NCBI GenBank assembly: GCA_020696885.1
Contig: JAJFMS010000642.1
Coordinates: 1 to 6,986, forward strand
Reading direction: 5' to 3'
DNA from: Armatimonadota bacterium
Lineage (GTDB): Bacteria; Armatimonadota; SYMT01
Length of the DNA stretch: 6,986 nucleotides
The notes beneath the pieces were generated by a model, which saw nothing but the letters and a program-made list of their open reading frames with translations, did no database searches and had not been told where the DNA came from. Positions 5,739-6,986 of this stretch are shown piece after piece. Position 1 is the first letter of the stretch. Each line of letters opens with the position of its first letter. A program made the position numbers and the translations under genes.

Positions 5739-6278
5739 TTACTGCAAGAGCCCTTCCGCGGCCTTCACCACCTCCGGCCACTTGGCAGGGGTGACGTTGA
5801 CGAAGTTGCCGCGGACCGTCTGGCCTCTCCAGACGAGCACGGTGTTCTTGGCTTCAGGGTTGATGCGATACCCCGCTACGTCCGGCGCGGACGGGCCGCC
5901 CGGCAGGAAGGTAACGGGGATCGTGATCTTGTTCTCCGTCGTCATCTTGTCGATGGCGCCCTTGGTCTCGGGTCCGCCCATCATCACGACGAAGGTGCGA
6001 AGCCCGCGCGTGCTGTTCGCATCGCTCAGCTTCTGGATGTCGGAGACCATCGCCGCAGCAGTCGGTTCGTCCGCTTTGATAAATGCCGCCACCACCGGTG
6101 ACGCACCGTACCGTCAGCGGTAGCAGAGCTGCTTGCCCTTGTTTGGTCCCGAGACGTCCACCACCTGGAAGACGGTGGCTTTGTCCCCAGGCTGGAGCCC
6201 GGAGGTCACATCGGCCGCGAAGGCGGTCGCCCCGAGCGCGCCCGCCGCCATGAAAGTCAACACGGTCTGCTTGAGCAT
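5739..6278 (-). CDS. Exported thioredoxin-like protein, candidate selenoprotein (CxxU)
   Basis: Read through one in-frame TGA, this is a 179-residue protein ending in TAA. A Sec signal peptide (MLKQTVLTFMAAGALGATAF, likely cut after AFA at 19-21) predicts a periplasmic location. Then come GLQPGDKATVFQVVDVSG (27-44, the redoxin-type entry strand) and QLCYR-X-RYG (50-58) with Cys52 and the TGA at codon 55. PVVAAFI (61-67) follows as a core strand, then FVVMMGG (96-102), ITIPVTFL (118-125, with the cis-Pro-like proline) and NTVLVWRGQTVRGNF (145-159). From memory, relatives carry LCYRCRYG here, so TGA takes the place of the second active-site cysteine. The start at 6278 has GAGGTG at 6287-6292 (8-nt spacer). 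The restart at GTG 6095 has no ribosome site and would lose the signal peptide and Cys52. Selenocysteine is an inference; a mutation making a pseudogene or a sequencing error is the alternative. Confidence 0.7.
6084..6105 (-). promoter_or_regulatory. SECIS-like hairpin after the in-frame TGA
   Basis: In the minus-strand RNA, UGC-GUCACC pairs with GGUGGC-g-GCA around a GGU loop (6094-6096): nine pairs, one G-U, one bulged G. The loop begins with GG, 17 nt after the TGA. In E. coli fdhF the GGUC loop starts 18 nt after UGA. Bacterial SECIS elements are coding, immediately downstream of UGA, and need a G in the first loop positions. A competing 5-bp stem (CGGUG/CACCG, 6096-6108) exists, and I see no clear bulged U. 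Confidence 0.5.
6114..6116 (-). other. In-frame TGA, proposed selenocysteine codon 55
   Basis: On the minus strand the codons read TGC TAC CGC TGA CGG TAC, that is C-Y-R-UGA-R-Y. TGA differs from the cysteine codons TGC and TGT only at the third base. The next base is C, the same UGA-C context as in E. coli fdhF. TGA serves as a normal stop at 2263, 3345 and 6719, so global recoding is unlikely. Confidence 0.65.
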
Positions 6279-6286
6279 CTGCCGTC

Positions 6287-6292
6287 CACCTC
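6287..6292 (-). promoter_or_regulatory. Ribosome binding site of the thioredoxin-like gene
   Basis: GAGGTG on the minus strand, 8 nt before the ATG at 6278, complements the 16S 3' end over six bases. It fixes the start at 6278 and argues against the in-frame ATG at 6317. Confidence 0.65.
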
Positions 6293-6300
6293 TGGGTCGG

Positions 6301-6317
6301 ATGCCATCGCGTGGCAT
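6301..6317. repeat. Leader inverted repeat ATGCCA/TGGCAT
   Basis: A perfect 6-bp inverted repeat with a 5-nt spacer in the 5' leader of the thioredoxin-like gene, 22 nt upstream of its start. It may be a small RNA hairpin or an operator. Confidence 0.4.
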
Positions 6318-6357
6318 AGTGAAATGTTATGACTGGGTAAACTCGACTACGGTAATC

Positions 6358-6387
6358 TCTATACACCGCCCAGAGGCGTGCTGTCAC
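6358..6387 (-). promoter_or_regulatory. Candidate sigma-70 promoter for the thioredoxin-like gene
   Basis: On the minus strand, GTGACA (6382-6387, 5 of 6 to TTGACA) and TATAGA (6358-6363, 4 of 6 to TATAAT) are separated by 18 nt. Transcription would start near 6350, giving a leader of about 70 nt. It lies downstream of the terminator at 6464-6493, so the gene would be a separate transcription unit. Confidence 0.4.
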
Positions 6388-6393
6388 TCTTAA

Positions 6394-6702
6394 TCACGGA
6401 AGCTCGGAGAAACACTCGCTACGCGATGCGTGGGGTCCAACGGCTTCGGGGGTAGGGACGCAGAAAAGCCCCTGCCTTCCGGCAGGGGCTTTTAGGTTCC
6501 GGGCTCGGCTGGCGCCTGGGAAGCTCTGCTCCACCGCGGCCGTGGGGGACTTGAGCACCCACTCGGTGTCGGGCTCCTCCTGGAGGAGACGCTCCACGGC
6601 CGCGCCCTCGTCCAGCAGGTGCGTGCGCGGGGCAGCCACGCCGGCCTGCGCAAACGTCGCAGCCAGCAGGCTCACCGCCCACCCGGTAGAATCCCCGAAC
6701 AC
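6394..6702 (-). CDS. Doubtful ORF or gene remnant, 102 codons
   Basis: Codons for residues 10-65 (VSLLAATFAQAG to about FPGASR) have GC-rich third positions and a coding-like composition with an acidic helix (LDEGAAVERLLQEEPDTEW). After that the frame runs straight through the terminator at 6464-6493 (read as KAPAGRQGLF), which a functional gene would not be expected to do. The ATG at 6702 sits inside a dispersed CCGAACA-type repeat and has no clear ribosome site. I recognise no family. It may be a remnant of a longer gene or a chance frame. Confidence 0.25.
   Translation of the reverse strand: MFGDSTGWAVSLLAATFAQAGVAAPRTHLLDEGAAVERLLQEEPDTEWVLKSPTAAVEQSFPGASRARNLKAPAGRQGLFCVPTPEAVGPHASRSECFSELP
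6464..6493 (-). terminator. Perfect 13-bp bidirectional intrinsic terminator
   Basis: AAAAGCCCCTGCC (6464-6476) pairs perfectly with GGCAGGGGCTTTT (6481-6493) around a TTCC loop. It carries a T4 tail in both directions and a GC-rich core, the classic intrinsic terminator form. It should end minus-strand transcription from the GNAT gene and whatever follows it. Confidence 0.85.
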
Positions 6703-6707
6703 CGAAC
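6694..6707. repeat. CCCGAACACCGAAC dispersed repeat copy
   Basis: This is an exact 14-bp reverse-complement match to 1896-1909. It lies 12 nt after the GNAT gene stop, just as the other copy lies shortly after the symporter stop. Both copies are therefore placed at gene 3' ends. Confidence 0.6.
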
Positions 6708-6718
6708 GGCTAACACGG

Positions 6719-6986
6719 TCAGCCTTCCCAGATCAGGCGGTAGCGGATCCCAGTATCCCCCATGATGCGGAAGCCGAGTCGCTGGTAGAAGGCACAAGCC
6801 GGGTTGACCTTGAGCGCCTGGGTGGTGAGCGGGAGCCCGGCTGCTGTCGCGCGGGCCTGGAGATCGCGGATGATGGCGGTGCCGAGCCCCCGGCTCTGGT
6901 AGGCGGGGAGGAGATGGAGGTTGGCCAGGTGCAGCCCCGCTTCCCGCTGCACCACGCTCACCGCACCCACGGACGCTTCACCGAGG
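6719..6986 (-). CDS. GNAT-family N-acetyltransferase, C-terminal part (cut by window edge)
   Basis: The frame is open to the window edge and reads LGEASVGAVSVV before LHLANLHLLPAYQSRGLG, so the true start lies beyond 6986 and the GTG at 6970 is internal. GNAT enzymes transfer an acetyl group from acetyl-CoA to an amine. Visible signatures are the beta-4 strand HLANLHLLPAYQ, the acetyl-CoA pyrophosphate loop QSRGLG (the Q/R-x-x-G-x-G/A motif), the helix TAIIRDLQARATAAGLPL, and the C-terminal VNPACAFYQRLGF typical of the family. About 88 residues are in view, roughly half of a usual GNAT protein. The substrate cannot be told. It ends in TGA at 6719, upstream of the terminator at 6464-6493. Confidence 0.9.
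   Translation of the reverse strand, partial: LGEASVGAVSVVQREAGLHLANLHLLPAYQSRGLGTAIIRDLQARATAAGLPLTTQALKVNPACAFYQRLGFRIMGDTGIRYRLIWEG

Noticed and set aside
5739..6095. Separate 118-codon gene starting at GTG 6095
   Set aside because: It has no ribosome site, starts inside the SECIS-like loop, lacks a signal peptide and lacks the first half of the thioredoxin-like fold. The same frame continues upstream through the TGA.
6114..6116. Genome-wide reassignment of TGA to a sense codon
   Set aside because: TGA ends the small membrane protein, the DprA-like gene and the GNAT gene at their expected lengths.

Overview
The window is GC-rich bacterial DNA, with G/C strongly preferred at third codon positions. 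It carries seven genes that I can support, plus one doubtful ORF. The organism is probably a Gram-negative (diderm) bacterium outside the best-studied groups: there is a PEP-CTERM/exosortase-type surface protein, a BON-domain lipoprotein, and several tandem arrays of 7-8 nt units between genes. Armatimonadota, Gemmatimonadota, Acidobacteriota or Planctomycetota would all fit; the sequence alone does not decide. TGA is used as an ordinary stop by three other genes here, so the code is not globally reassigned.

Layout, left to right. (1) 140-1879 (+): sodium:solute symporter. (2) 1880-2112: non-coding, with 7-nt repeat arrays, a nested hairpin, a G-quadruplex-type motif and a 12-bp palindrome. 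(3) 2113-2265 (+): a 50-residue single-span membrane protein. (4) 2266-2599: non-coding, with stem-loops forming a structured leader for (5) 2600-3226 (+), a small PEP-CTERM protein with a TTG start, ended by a strong hairpin at 3264-3304. (6) 3345-4727 (-): a divergent DprA/Smf-like protein with an unassigned C-terminal domain. (7) 4728-5085: non-coding, with ten perfect CTGAACAC units. (8) 5086-5532 (+): BON-domain lipoprotein. (9) 5533-5738: degenerate repeats and a 14-bp perfect hairpin. (10) 5739-6278 (-): an exported thioredoxin-like protein interrupted by one in-frame TGA. (11) 6279-6718: promoter region of that gene, a strong terminator and a doubtful ORF. (12) 6719-6986 (-): C-terminal part of a GNAT acetyltransferase cut by the window edge.

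The main discovery candidate is gene (10). Simple ORF calling splits it into two pieces (5739-6095 and 6114-6317), but both are in the same frame. The only interruption is a TGA at codon 55, where the motif reads C-Y-R-UGA-R-Y-G. From memory, related thioredoxin-like proteins have a second cysteine there (C-Y-R-C-R-Y-G). A hairpin whose apical loop starts with GG lies 17 nt after the TGA, close to the geometry of bacterial SECIS elements. I therefore propose an unannotated exported selenoprotein with a CxxU redox motif. A Cys-to-stop mutation or a sequencing error is the main alternative.

The genes do not form one pathway. They look like separate single-gene units, most with their own leader or hairpin. 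A loose theme is the cell envelope: symporter, small membrane protein, PEP-CTERM protein, lipoprotein and exported redox protein.
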